Shown piece after piece: positions 18,259 to 26,975 of a stretch of 64,000 nucleotides of DNA. Origin of the DNA: Pseudomonas sp. Tri1 (GTDB lineage: Bacteria; Pseudomonadota; Gammaproteobacteria; Pseudomonadales; Pseudomonadaceae); contig NZ_CP072913.1 in assembly GCF_017968885.1 (NCBI RefSeq), positions 4,014,001 to 4,078,000 on the forward strand. Direction: 5' to 3'. Positions within the stretch are counted from its first letter, which is position 1. Every line of letters starts with the position of its first letter. The notes under the pieces are model-generated. The model worked only from the letters and a program-made list of their open reading frames with translations. It ran no database searches and was not told where the DNA came from. The translations under genes and the position numbers were made by a program.

Positions 18259-20802
18259 ATGGAACTGGCCAGCCTGATCGGACGCCTCAACCCGGACAAC
18301 CGTCGCGCCCTGGAAAGGGCGGCACAACGTTGCATGCAACGCAGCCATCATTACGTGGAAATCGAACACCTGCTGTTGGAATTGCTCGACATCGAGGGTG
18401 GCGATTTCGCCTGTCTGCTGCCGCGCTTCGGCCTGGAGCGTGATGCGGTGGCAGCGGAAACCAACAAAGCCCTGGACCTGTTCAAATCCGGTAGCACCCG
18501 CACGCCCGCCCTGTCGGCACAGACCATCGGCCTGTTGGAAGATGCCGTGGTGCAGGCCAGCGTGCTGGGCCTGGACAGTATCCGCTCCGGGTTGTTGTTG
18601 CTGGCGCTGCTGGACCGCGATGAGCGCCGCAGCCTGCTGCTCAACAGCGCCTCATCGTTGCTGCGCATCCCCCGGGACGCCTTGCGCGCGCACCTGTTGG
18701 AATGGACCGAAAGCTCCCGTGAACATGTCGGTGGCATGCGTCCGGCCAGGCCCGGCGAGGCACCACAGAAACAGGCCCCGGTGCTGGACCAGTACACCCA
18801 GGACCTGACCGCCGACGCCCGGGCCGGACGCATCGACCCCATCGTCGGCCGCGATGGCGAGATCCGTCAGTGCATCGACATCCTGCTTCGCCGCCGGCAG
18901 AACAACCCGATCCTGGTGGGCGCGCCCGGCGTGGGCAAGACCGCCGTCGTGGAAGGCCTGGCCCTGCGCATCGCCGCCGGGGATGTGCCGCCGTCGTTGC
19001 AGGAAGTCACCCTGCGCGTACTGGACCTGGGTCTGTTGCAGGCCGGCGCGGGTGTCAAAGGCGAGTTCGAACAGCGCCTCAAAGGCGTGATCGACGCGGT
19101 CCGCAGCGCCGAAAAACCGATCATCCTGTTCATCGACGAAGCCCACACCCTGATCGGTGCCGGTGGCGCAGAAGGCGGCAGCGACGCGGCCAACCTGCTC
19201 AAACCGGCCCTGGCCCGGGGCGAGCTGCGCACCCTGGCCGCCACCACTTGGCTGGAGTACAAAAAATACTTCGAGAAAGACCCGGCCCTCGCGCGCCGCT
19301 TCCAACTGGTGCAAGTCGAGGAGCCGGACGAACTCACCGCCGTGGAAATGCTCCGTGGCGTGGCGAGCAAACTGGAACAACACCACGGCGTGCAGGTGTT
19401 GGACGCAGCCATCCACGAAGCCGTGAAGTTGTCTCACCGCTACATCTCCGGACGCCAGTTACCGGACAAAGCCATCAGCGTGCTCGATACTGCCTGCGCC
19501 CGGGTCGCCCTCGGCCAGCACGACGTGCCGCCGCCCCTGGAAAGCCTGCGCCACCGGCAAAACAGTCTCAAGGACGAGGTCGAACGCCTGCGCCGGGAAC
19601 AGGCCACCGGGCTGGATCACCGCGAACGTATCACCCTGCTCGAAGGCGAATCGACCAGTAACGTGCAGGCCATCCGCGAGCTGGAAACCCGCTGGGGCGA
19701 AGAGCGCGAAGCGGTACGCGAACTGCTCGACACTCGGCGCGAACTGCTCGCCCTGAGCGAACGCGCCGACAGCGAAAAACCCGACACCGAGATCGATAAC
19801 CGCATCGATCATCTGGCCGCCGAGCTGCTGCGCCTGGAAGCCGGCCTCGATGCCATTCGCCAGGACGATCCGTTGGTCCCCGAACAAGTGGACAGCAAGA
19901 CCGTGGCCGCCGTGATCGCCGGCTGGACCGGCATTCCCGTCGGCAAGATGCTCGCCGACGAAGCCCACGCCGTGCGCACCCTCGGCCAGCGCATGGGGCA
20001 GCGGGTCATGGGCCAGAGCACGGCACTGAACACCATCGCCCAGCGCCTGCAAGCCTATCGCGCCGGCCTCACCGATCCGCAGAAACCGGTCGGCGTGTTC
20101 CTGCTGGTGGGCCCCACTGGCGTGGGCAAGACCGAAACCGCCTATGCCCTGGCCGATGCCCTGTACGGCGGTGAGCGCAACCTGATCAGCATCAACCTCT
20201 CGGAATATCAGGAGGCCCACACCGTCAGCCAACTCAAAGGCGCCCCACCCGGCTACGTCGGCTATGGCAGCGGTGGCGTGCTCACCGAAGCGGTGCGGCG
20301 CAAACCCTATTCGGTGGTGCTGCTGGATGAAATCGAAAAGGCCCACCCGGATGTGCTCGAGGCGTTCTACAACGTCTTCGACAAAGGCCTGATGGAGGAC
20401 GGCACCGGCCTGGTGGTGGATTTCAAGAACACCGTGATGCTCGCCACCAGCAACGTCGGCGCCGAACTGCTGCTGGATACGCCCGTCGCGCAACTGGGCA
20501 GCGACGCCTTCAACGAAGCCTTGCACAAAGTGCTGCTACAAGCGTTTCGCCCGGCGTTTTTGGCGCGCATGACGGTGGTGGCCTATCGGCCACTGGATGA
20601 GGCGACGCTGGAGGGGATTGTGTTGGCGAAACTGGAGAAATTGCGCGGGCGCTACAAGGCCGCGACCGGTAAGCAATTCGAGTTTGATGCGGGGATTGTC
20701 AAGGCGGTGTTGGCCAAGTGCAGCGCGGCGGGTGCGCGGGATGTCGAGAATGTGTTGATGACGCAGGTGACCGGGAAGTTGGCGGAGTGGGTGTTGGAGT
20801 AA
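18259..20802 (+). CDS. clpV: Type VI secretion AAA+ ATPase ClpV (TssH)
   Basis: Disassembles the contracted sheath so that it can be used again. It has 847 residues: a Clp N-domain to about residue 150, a first AAA+ module with GAPGVGKT near residue 221 and LFIDEAH, a coiled-coil middle domain near 430-520, and a second AAA+ module with GPTGVGKT near 618 and VVLLDEIEKAH. All nucleotide-binding motifs are intact. Codon use becomes visibly less GC-rich right after its stop. Confidence 0.96.
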   Translation: MELASLIGRLNPDNRRALERAAQRCMQRSHHYVEIEHLLLELLDIEGGDFACLLPRFGLERDAVAAETNKALDLFKSGSTRTPALSAQTIGLLEDAVVQASVLGLDSIRSGLLLLALLDRDERRSLLLNSASSLLRIPRDALRAHLLEWTESSREHVGGMRPARPGEAPQKQAPVLDQYTQDLTADARAGRIDPIVGRDGEIRQCIDILLRRRQNNPILVGAPGVGKTAVVEGLALRIAAGDVPPSLQEVTLRVLDLGLLQAGAGVKGEFEQRLKGVIDAVRSAEKPIILFIDEAHTLIGAGGAEGGSDAANLLKPALARGELRTLAATTWLEYKKYFEKDPALARRFQLVQVEEPDELTAVEMLRGVASKLEQHHGVQVLDAAIHEAVKLSHRYISGRQLPDKAISVLDTACARVALGQHDVPPPLESLRHRQNSLKDEVERLRREQATGLDHRERITLLEGESTSNVQAIRELETRWGEEREAVRELLDTRRELLALSERADSEKPDTEIDNRIDHLAAELLRLEAGLDAIRQDDPLVPEQVDSKTVAAVIAGWTGIPVGKMLADEAHAVRTLGQRMGQRVMGQSTALNTIAQRLQAYRAGLTDPQKPVGVFLLVGPTGVGKTETAYALADALYGGERNLISINLSEYQEAHTVSQLKGAPPGYVGYGSGGVLTEAVRRKPYSVVLLDEIEKAHPDVLEAFYNVFDKGLMEDGTGLVVDFKNTVMLATSNVGAELLLDTPVAQLGSDAFNEALHKVLLQAFRPAFLARMTVVAYRPLDEATLEGIVLAKLEKLRGRYKAATGKQFEFDAGIVKAVLAKCSAAGARDVENVLMTQVTGKLAEWVLE

Positions 20803-20858
20803 TACTGCTAAACCGGCCGACTTTTACAACAGCTTCTTACTCAGCGGAGACAGGCATC

Positions 20859-21428
20859 ATGACGGAAGAAGAATTTTTAAACGTTGTCTTGCAAGCGGCT
20901 GGCGTCCATCCGCAAGACTTCTCCGGCACGCCCAGCCAGTTCAATAAAAGCTGGGCTTCGAACGGCCCGTGGGAAAGCGCCGCCCAAGTTGAGATTTCCT
21001 ACCACCTCCAACGTGGCTACGGGATCACTGCCAAGGTCAGGGAGATCAGTTACCCCTGGCCTTACAGCGCAGAGAAGGTGGATTTCTATTTCGTTCTTCT
21101 GGGAAAGAGTTATGCAGTGGAAATCAAGGTAGAGAGCACAAACGGAGATTTCGGCGGTGCGAACCTTCAGGAGTCCATCACCCGGGATGTCAACAAGCTC
21201 AACGGGTTCAAGGCTGATAATCGCTGGGTCGTTATCGTCGCTACAAGCCAGAAAAATCGTGAGTTGCTGGACAAGACATTGAACCGTGGTGATTCATGGG
21301 TCTTCGACGTCGAGGGGTCCTTTACCGCTTATCTGTGCAACATAGACACGTACCCCCATGGCCTTCCTATCAGTCGATCGAACGAATTAAGCGCGCCGTA
21401 CAATTTCATCACCACTCATTACAGCTGA
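20859..21428 (+). CDS. Unknown protein with a PD-(D/E)xK-like nuclease signature, between clpV and vgrG
   Basis: Not a known Tss core protein. It has 189 residues from the ATG at 20859; upstream frame sequence overlaps clpV and is ignored. Residues 71-92 give a beta hairpin with Asp75 in KVDFYF and Glu88/Lys90 in AVEIKVE, preceded by a helix with Glu45 (WESAAQVEIS). This is the E...D...ExK layout of restriction-endonuclease-like folds. No signal peptide or membrane helix is seen. It lies in the same direction as clpV and vgrG, with 56 and 35 bases around it, and has lower GC and more ordinary AT-rich codons than both. It could be a secreted nuclease, but a housekeeping or defence role is equally open. 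Confidence 0.7.
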   Translation: MTEEEFLNVVLQAAGVHPQDFSGTPSQFNKSWASNGPWESAAQVEISYHLQRGYGITAKVREISYPWPYSAEKVDFYFVLLGKSYAVEIKVESTNGDFGGANLQESITRDVNKLNGFKADNRWVVIVATSQKNRELLDKTLNRGDSWVFDVEGSFTAYLCNIDTYPHGLPISRSNELSAPYNFITTHYS

Positions 21429-21463
21429 CGCCTGCGTTTTTCTTGAAGTCGTGAGGCCTTTCA

Positions 21464-23473
21464 ATGCCCCGCTCCACCGACAGCAACACCACGCTATCGC
21501 TCACCGCCGCCACGCTGTCGGCGCTGTACCCTGAATCGCTGTCGGGCGAAGAAAGCCTCAACGCATTGGGCTCGCACATCCTCAACGGCATCAACGACGG
21601 CGCCTCATTAACCCTCACCACTGCCGTTGCCAGCCACGTCACCACCACCCTGCACAAGGACGCGCTGCAGCGCCCCATGGACTTTCTGGTGGCCGAAATC
21701 CGCCAGCTCCCTGCCGATGCCACCGCCGAGCGTTATCAACTCTTGCTGCGTCCCTGGCTGTGGTGGCTGAGCCTTGCCAGCAACAACCGCGTATTCCAGA
21801 ACCTCGCCACGTCGGACATCGTCACGACGATTTTCAAGGCCCATGGTTTCACCGATTTCCAGCTCAAACTCACCGGCAGCTACACGCCACGCGAATACTG
21901 CGTGCAGTATGGCGAAACCGATCTGGCCTTCGTCTCGCGCCTGATGGAAGAGGATGGGATCTTCTGGTTCTTCACCCACGAAGCAGGCAAGCACACACTG
22001 GTACTGGCCGACAGCAACGACGCCTTTGCGCCCATTCCCAATGGGCCGACGGTGAATTATCTCGGGCAGAAACTGGGTGAGCGGGAACTGCACGGCATCC
22101 GCAGCGGGCAAGTGTGCCTGCAGGCGGTGAGCGGGGTTTACCAGGCCATCGATTATGAATTCACTACGCCGACGACATCACTCTTCAGCCAGGCCGAGGC
22201 CGTGGCCGGAGCAAGTTCGATGTACGAACATCCGGGCGGCTATACCGTCAAGGCCCAAGGCGATGCCCTGACCACGCAGCGGGTGGATGGCCTGCGCAGC
22301 CAGGAGAAACGTTTTGTCGGCGAAAGCGACTGCCGCTGGCTGGTGCCGGGGTATTGGTTCACCCTCGCCGGCCATGAAGACACGACACTGAATATCGATT
22401 GGGTCGTGACCTCGGTCCGCCACGAAGCCAGCCACGACGGCTATCGCAATCGCTTCGAAGCGATCCCCAAGGCCACGGCCTATCGACCGGCCCGCCTCAC
22501 GCCCAAACCGCGCATGCACACCCAGACCGCGCTGGTGGTGGGCAAGGCCGGCGAAGAAATCTGGACCGATGAATACGGCCGGATCAAGTTGCAGTTCCCC
22601 TGGGACCGCACCGGCAAGAACGACGAAACCTCGTCCTGCTGGGTACGCGTGGTGTTGCCCTGGAGCGGCAAGGGTTTTGGCATGCAATTCGTACCGCGCA
22701 TCGGCCAGGAAGTCATCGTCACGTTCATCGACGGCGATCCCGACCGTCCGCTGGTGACCGGTTGCGTCTACAACGGCGACAACGCCCTGCCCTACGCGTT
22801 GCCGGCGAACCAGACCCAGTCCGGGATCAAGACCAACTCGTCCAAGGGTGGCGGCGGTTTCAACGAGTTGCGTTTCGAAGACAAGAAGGACGCCGAGGAG
22901 GTGTTTCTCCAGGCCCAGAAAGACTTCAACATCAATGTGCTCAACGACACCACCGCCACCGTCGGCCACGATGAAACCCTCACGGTGCAGAACGCCCGCA
23001 CCCGCACGGTCAAGGAAGGCGACGAAACCATCACCCTGGAAAAAGGCAAACGTAGCGTGACCATCCAGACCGGCAGCGACAGCCTCGACGTGAAAGACAC
23101 CCGCACCGTCACCGTCGGTTCGGACCAGAACCACAGCACCGGCGGCAACTACACGCACAAGGTCACCGGCAACTACGACCTGACGGTGGACGGCAACCTG
23201 ACCATCAAGGTCAGCGGCACCCTGACCCTGCAAAGCGGCGGCAGTTTCGCGATCAAGAGCGGCGCGGACCTGGCGGCCCAGGCCAGCACCTCCATCAGCC
23301 AGAAGGCCGGCACGGCCCTGAGCAACCAGGCCGGTACGTCGTTGGAAAACAAGGCCGGCACCACGCTGACCAACGACGCCGGCATCAGCCTGGTGAACAA
23401 GGCCGCCGCCGAACAGACCGTGGACGGCGGCGGCATGCTGACGATCAAGGGCGGTTTGGTGAAGGTCAACTGA
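21464..23473 (+). CDS. vgrG: Type VI secretion system tip protein VgrG (TssI)
   Basis: Trimeric spike at the tip of the Hcp tube, 669 residues. The gp27-like part covers roughly residues 1-380, with YGETDLAFVSRLMEEDGIFW, and the gp5 OB fold follows with EIWTDEYGRIKLQFPWDR and the family stretch FIDGDPDRPLVTGCVYN. The C-terminal beta helix (about 500-669) is built of repeats such as TVGHDETLTV and AGTSLENKAGTTLTNDAG. No extra enzymatic domain is fused after it, so effectors would have to be carried by separate proteins. Confidence 0.96.
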   Translation: MPRSTDSNTTLSLTAATLSALYPESLSGEESLNALGSHILNGINDGASLTLTTAVASHVTTTLHKDALQRPMDFLVAEIRQLPADATAERYQLLLRPWLWWLSLASNNRVFQNLATSDIVTTIFKAHGFTDFQLKLTGSYTPREYCVQYGETDLAFVSRLMEEDGIFWFFTHEAGKHTLVLADSNDAFAPIPNGPTVNYLGQKLGERELHGIRSGQVCLQAVSGVYQAIDYEFTTPTTSLFSQAEAVAGASSMYEHPGGYTVKAQGDALTTQRVDGLRSQEKRFVGESDCRWLVPGYWFTLAGHEDTTLNIDWVVTSVRHEASHDGYRNRFEAIPKATAYRPARLTPKPRMHTQTALVVGKAGEEIWTDEYGRIKLQFPWDRTGKNDETSSCWVRVVLPWSGKGFGMQFVPRIGQEVIVTFIDGDPDRPLVTGCVYNGDNALPYALPANQTQSGIKTNSSKGGGGFNELRFEDKKDAEEVFLQAQKDFNINVLNDTTATVGHDETLTVQNARTRTVKEGDETITLEKGKRSVTIQTGSDSLDVKDTRTVTVGSDQNHSTGGNYTHKVTGNYDLTVDGNLTIKVSGTLTLQSGGSFAIKSGADLAAQASTSISQKAGTALSNQAGTSLENKAGTTLTNDAGISLVNKAAAEQTVDGGGMLTIKGGLVKVN

Positions 23474-23486
23474 CAGGAGCGCCCCG

Positions 23487-24029
23487 ATGGCCTCGAAAAA
23501 ACTCGACGTGGAGCGTGGCGACAGCCAGCTGAGCGGTCAACTGGTCGATGGTCGGCTCGACGGCCCGCTGCAAATTGAAGAGGCCCAGCGCCCGCAAGCA
23601 AAACTCAACTACAGCCAGGGTGAACTGCAAGGCACCAGCACCCTGTATCACCCCAATGGAAGGGTCTCGGCAGTGATGCCGTTCGTGAAAGGTAAATTGC
23701 AGGGGGTGGCGAGTTTTTATGCCGCAGAGGGTGGCTTGCAGCGCCAGGCCACGTATCGCAATGGGTTACTGCACGGTGAGGCCAGCAACTACTTCCCCGA
23801 CGGGCAACTGGCCGAGGCCGAGTTCTATCGCGACGGTGTGCGCGACGGCCGCTATCGCCGCCTGCACCCTAACGGCAACCCGGCGGTCGAAGCCCGCTAC
23901 CTCAATGGCCAACTGCTGGAACCGGCCCATGCCTACGCTGAAGACGGCCGGCCGCTGGATGCCGAGGGCAAACCGATCTCCCGGGTGCGCTGGTGGTTCA
24001 GGCGTTGGAATGATCCAGCGCAGGCCTGA
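23487..24029 (+). CDS. YwqK-family / MORN-repeat protein
   Basis: 180 residues containing about five repeats of the type YxNGxLxGxxxxYxxxG, for example YRNGLLHGEASNYFPDGQ and YRDGVRDGRYRRLHPNGN. This is the repeat of the YwqK family, whose members are often annotated as antitoxins without much proof. It starts 13 bases after vgrG with CAGGAG in front, so it is made together with the spike. A role as adaptor, immunity protein or structural partner of the PAAR-like protein is possible. There is no signal peptide, so it is probably cytoplasmic. Confidence 0.75.
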   Translation: MASKKLDVERGDSQLSGQLVDGRLDGPLQIEEAQRPQAKLNYSQGELQGTSTLYHPNGRVSAVMPFVKGKLQGVASFYAAEGGLQRQATYRNGLLHGEASNYFPDGQLAEAEFYRDGVRDGRYRRLHPNGNPAVEARYLNGQLLEPAHAYAEDGRPLDAEGKPISRVRWWFRRWNDPAQA

Positions 24030-24044
24030 CTACCCCGTCCATCC

Positions 24045-24134
24045 TGTGGGAGCGAGCCTGCTCGCGATGACGGCAGCACAACCAACATCACCACCAACTG
24101 ACCCACCGCTATCGCGAGCAAGCTCGCTCCCACA
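24045..24134. repeat. Paired REP element (REPIN-like), 90 bp
   Basis: TGTGGGAGCGAGCCTGCTCG at the left and the near complement ending CTCGCTCCCACA at the right, downstream of the YwqK-like gene. Confidence 0.9.
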
Positions 24135-24180
24135 GTGTTTTCGAGGTGGTCGCAGATTTTATGGCCACTAGTAAGTCCTC

Positions 24181-24270
24181 TGTGGGAGCGAGCTTGCTCG
24201 CGATGACGGCCTCACAGTCAACATCACCATCAACTGACCCTCCGCTATCGCGAGCAAGCTCGCTCCCACA
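24181..24270. repeat. Paired REP element (REPIN-like), 90 bp, second tandem copy
   Basis: It has the same length and orientation as the copy at 24045 and lies 46 bases from it, with a similar core (ACATCACCA and CAACTGACCC in both). The pair fills the gap between two convergent T6SS cargo genes. Confidence 0.9.
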
Positions 24271-24313
24271 GGGATTGGAGGTGGGCAGCTAGCCTGCGTC
24301 CACCACGCAACCA

Positions 24314-24709
24314 TCAAGGGATAAGCATCTGCACCTGCCCCGGCACGACGATCTTGATCACCCCGGCCCAGGTGCACATCAGGGTACTGTTGGCGTCGAT
24401 GGCCGGCATGTTACCGAGCAACAGTGTGGGCGCGCCGCCAGGGATCCAGGGGGTCGCGGTGGCGGGAATGCACGGCATGGGGGTCAGCACACCCAATGCC
24501 GCCGCAGTCGCGGCGGCCACGGTCGGGTTGGCCAGGCTCTGGCACATGCCGAACGTGGTGATGTTCACCAGCGGGATGTGATCCATGATGTTCGCCGCTG
24601 GCATGCCGCCGGTCAGCAGGCGATTGACCGGCAGTACATTGAGCACCGCCGGGGCGACGCCGAAGCTGCATTGCAAGGTTGCGGTGCCACACACTTGCGG
24701 GCATCCCAT
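24314..24709 (-). CDS. DUF4280 PAAR-like protein
   Basis: 131 residues from the ATG at 24709, which has AAAGGAG eight bases upstream; the frame stays open to 24772 but that extension lacks a ribosome site. The sequence is rich in Gly, Pro and Thr, with an N-terminal cluster of cysteines (GCPQVCGTATLQCSFG) and segments such as IPATATPWIPGGAPTLL. This is the pattern of DUF4280, a PAAR-like family thought to sharpen the VgrG tip. It is the only gene of the cargo end on the minus strand. No toxin domain is attached. Confidence 0.85.
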   Translation of the reverse strand: MGCPQVCGTATLQCSFGVAPAVLNVLPVNRLLTGGMPAANIMDHIPLVNITTFGMCQSLANPTVAAATAAALGVLTPMPCIPATATPWIPGGAPTLLLGNMPAIDANSTLMCTWAGVIKIVVPGQVQMLIP

Positions 24710-24895
24710 CGCGATTGCTCCTTTGAAAGCTGCAGGCTTCACAACCATAGCTCGCCCATGGCCGTCGTGCATCAGGCCCGCTGATTATCCTGCAACACGC
24801 TAACCTATAAGACCCTGGCGTGCTTGTGACGCCTCCCTCGCGCCATTAGATTAGCCAATGATCGATGGCCTCCAAAATAAGCAGAAGGGATAAGC

Positions 24896-25963
24896 ATGGC
24901 GTTTACTGATCAGTCCACCCGCGTGCGCGACGGTGAAGAACTCGATGCCAACCTGATCGACCCATACCTCAAGGCCCACATTCCAGGCCTCACCGGCGTG
25001 CCGCGGATCAGCCAGTTTCCCGGTGGTGCGTCGAACCTGACCTACTTGCTGGAATACCCAGAGCAGGAATTCGTCCTGCGCCGTCCGCCATTCGGCCACA
25101 AGGCCAAATCGGCCCACGACATGGGCCGTGAGTTCCGCATCCTCAATCAATTGCGCGAAGGTTTCCCCTACTGCCCAAAAGCCTACCTGCACTGCACCGA
25201 TGAGTCAGTGATGGGCGCCGAGTTCTACGTGATGGAACGGGTCAAGGGCATCATCCTGCGCTCCGATCTGCCGCCGGAACTGGGTTTCGACGCCGCCCGC
25301 ACCGAAGCACTGTGCAAGAGCTTCATCGACCGACTCGTCGAACTGCATCAGGTCGACTATAAGGCTTGCGGCCTGGCCGACCTGGGCAAGCCCGAAGGCT
25401 ACGTGGCCCGGCAGATCCGCGGCTGGAGCGATCGCTACGAAAAAGCCCTGACCCCCGACGCGCCGAAGTGGGAAGCGGTCAAGGCCTGGCTCAACGACAA
25501 GATGCCCGCCGACCACCCGACTTCGAGCATCGTGCACAACGACTACCGCTTCGATAACGTCATTCTCGACCCGGACAACCCGATGCAGATCATCGGCGTG
25601 CTGGACTGGGAACTGACCACCATCGGCGATCCGTTGATGGATTTGGGCAACAGCCTCGCCTACTGGATCGAGGCCGACGACCCGGCGCCGGTACAGTTGA
25701 TGCGCCGCCAGCCAAGCCACGCGCCCGGCATGCTGACCCGCCGCGAGTTCGTCGATTACTACGCCGAGCGCGCCGGGATCCGCATCGACAACTTCGATTT
25801 CTATTACACCTACGGCCTGTTCCGCCTGGCCGGGATTGTCCAGCAGATCTACTACCGTTTTTTCCACGGCCAGACCCAGGACAAACGCTTCGCGCAGTTC
25901 GTTCAGATGAACAAGCTGCTGGAGCAGATGAGCCTGCAGGTCATCGGCAAATCCACGCTCTGA
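24896..25963 (+). CDS. Phosphotransferase family protein (APH/ACAD10-like kinase)
   Basis: 355 residues with the aminoglycoside-phosphotransferase fold. The catalytic loop is seen as SSIVHNDYRFDNVILD near residue 205 and the metal-binding DxD-like motif as VLDWELTTIGDPLMDLG near residue 235. Such proteins accompany acyl-CoA dehydrogenases and may phosphorylate hydroxyacyl groups; they are not usually resistance genes. AAGGGA precedes the ATG. It forms a two-gene operon with the SDR 24 bases downstream. Confidence 0.85.
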   Translation: MAFTDQSTRVRDGEELDANLIDPYLKAHIPGLTGVPRISQFPGGASNLTYLLEYPEQEFVLRRPPFGHKAKSAHDMGREFRILNQLREGFPYCPKAYLHCTDESVMGAEFYVMERVKGIILRSDLPPELGFDAARTEALCKSFIDRLVELHQVDYKACGLADLGKPEGYVARQIRGWSDRYEKALTPDAPKWEAVKAWLNDKMPADHPTSSIVHNDYRFDNVILDPDNPMQIIGVLDWELTTIGDPLMDLGNSLAYWIEADDPAPVQLMRRQPSHAPGMLTRREFVDYYAERAGIRIDNFDFYYTYGLFRLAGIVQQIYYRFFHGQTQDKRFAQFVQMNKLLEQMSLQVIGKSTL

Positions 25964-25987
25964 GCACACCTATAACAAGGAAACAGC

Positions 25988-26755
25988 ATGTCCAAGACTC
26001 AGTTGTTCGACCTCGACGGTAAAATCGCTTTCGTTTCCGGCGCCAGCCGTGGCATCGGCGAGGCCATCGCCAAACTGCTGGCCCAGCAAGGCGCCCATGT
26101 GATCGTGTCCAGTCGTAAACTCGACGGTTGCCAGCACGTGGCCGACGCGATCATCGCCGCTGGCGGCAAGGCCACCGCCATTGCCTGCCACATCGGTGAA
26201 ATGGAGCAGATCAGCCAAGTGTTCGCTGGCATCCGCGAGCAGTTCGGGCGCCTGGACATCCTGGTGAACAACGCCGCCACCAACCCGCAATTCTGCAACG
26301 TACTGGACACCGACCTGGGGGCATTCCAGAAAACCGTCGACGTGAACATTCGCGGCTACTTCTTCATGTCGGTGGAAGCCGGCAAGCTGATGCGCGAAAA
26401 CGGCGGCGGCAGCATCATCAACGTGGCGTCGATCAACGGCATCTCGCCGGGAATCTTCCAAGGCATCTATTCGGTGACCAAGGCCGCCGTGATCAACATG
26501 ACCAAGGTGTTCGCCAAGGAATGCGCGCAGTTCGGTATCCGCTGCAACGCCCTGTTGCCGGGCCTGACCGACACCAAGTTCGCCTCGGCCCTGGTCAAGA
26601 ACGACGCGATCCTGAAAACCGCCCTGGCGCAGATCCCCCTCAAGCGCGTGGCCGACCCGAGCGAAATGGCCGGCGCGGTGTTGTACCTGGCCAGTGATGC
26701 ATCGAGCTACACCACGGGTGTGGCGCTGAATGTGGATGGCGGGTTCCTGTCCTGA
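25988..26755 (+). CDS. SDR-family NAD(P)-dependent oxidoreductase
   Basis: 255 residues with the classic short-chain dehydrogenase pattern: TGxxxGIG as SGASRGIGEAIA near residue 17, NNAA near residue 95, the catalytic Ser in INVASINGI, and YSVTKAA for Tyr and Lys near residue 160. The C-terminus ends NVDGGFLS. It is expressed with the upstream kinase-like gene. It probably oxidises or reduces a hydroxyacyl or related alcohol; the substrate is not known. Confidence 0.87.
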   Translation: MSKTQLFDLDGKIAFVSGASRGIGEAIAKLLAQQGAHVIVSSRKLDGCQHVADAIIAAGGKATAIACHIGEMEQISQVFAGIREQFGRLDILVNNAATNPQFCNVLDTDLGAFQKTVDVNIRGYFFMSVEAGKLMRENGGGSIINVASINGISPGIFQGIYSVTKAAVINMTKVFAKECAQFGIRCNALLPGLTDTKFASALVKNDAILKTALAQIPLKRVADPSEMAGAVLYLASDASSYTTGVALNVDGGFLS

Positions 26756-26777
26756 TAGCGAATTCTGTGAAAGCCCC

Positions 26778-26865
26778 TGTGGGAGCGAGCTTGCTCGCGA
26801 TAGCATTGCATCAGTGACACAAGTACTGCTGACCCACCGCTATCGCGAGCAGGCTCGCTCCCACA
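26778..26865. repeat. Paired REP element (REPIN-like), 88 bp
   Basis: Left arm TGTGGGAGCGAGCTTGCTCG and right arm ATCGCGAGCAGGCTCGCTCC, then CACA, directly downstream of the SDR gene. Confidence 0.9.
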
Positions 26866-26888
26866 GGGAATAGCAGCGACTGCAAAAA

Positions 26889-26931
26889 TGAATATTTATT
26901 CCAATATTTGCAATTTAGGAATATTTATTCC
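26889..26931. promoter_or_regulatory. Two IolR-type operators 29 bp apart, overlapping a promoter
   Basis: TGAA-TATTTA-TTCC at 26889-26902 and GGAA-TATTTA-TTCC at 26918-26931 fit the GGAA-N6-TTCC motif known for IolR of rhizobia, the first with one mismatch. A sigma-70-like promoter can be read as TTGCAA (26908-26913), a 17-base spacer and CATAAA (26931-26936), so the second palindrome fills the spacer and would block RNA polymerase. The palindromes are seen directly; regulation by the IolR-like protein at 58762 is inferred. Confidence 0.65.
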
Positions 26932-26975
26932 ATAAATAGCCCTCCTGAAAATAACAATTCAAAGGGCTCTTTCTC

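Noticed and set aside
24045..24270. CRISPR-like array from four evenly placed repeats
   Set aside because: The repeats are inverted pairs of the REP family, not direct repeats with spacers of constant length, and no cas gene is present.
24896..25963. Aminoglycoside resistance gene
   Set aside because: The APH-like fold is shared, but the linkage to an SDR and the ACAD10-like sequence indicate a metabolic kinase.
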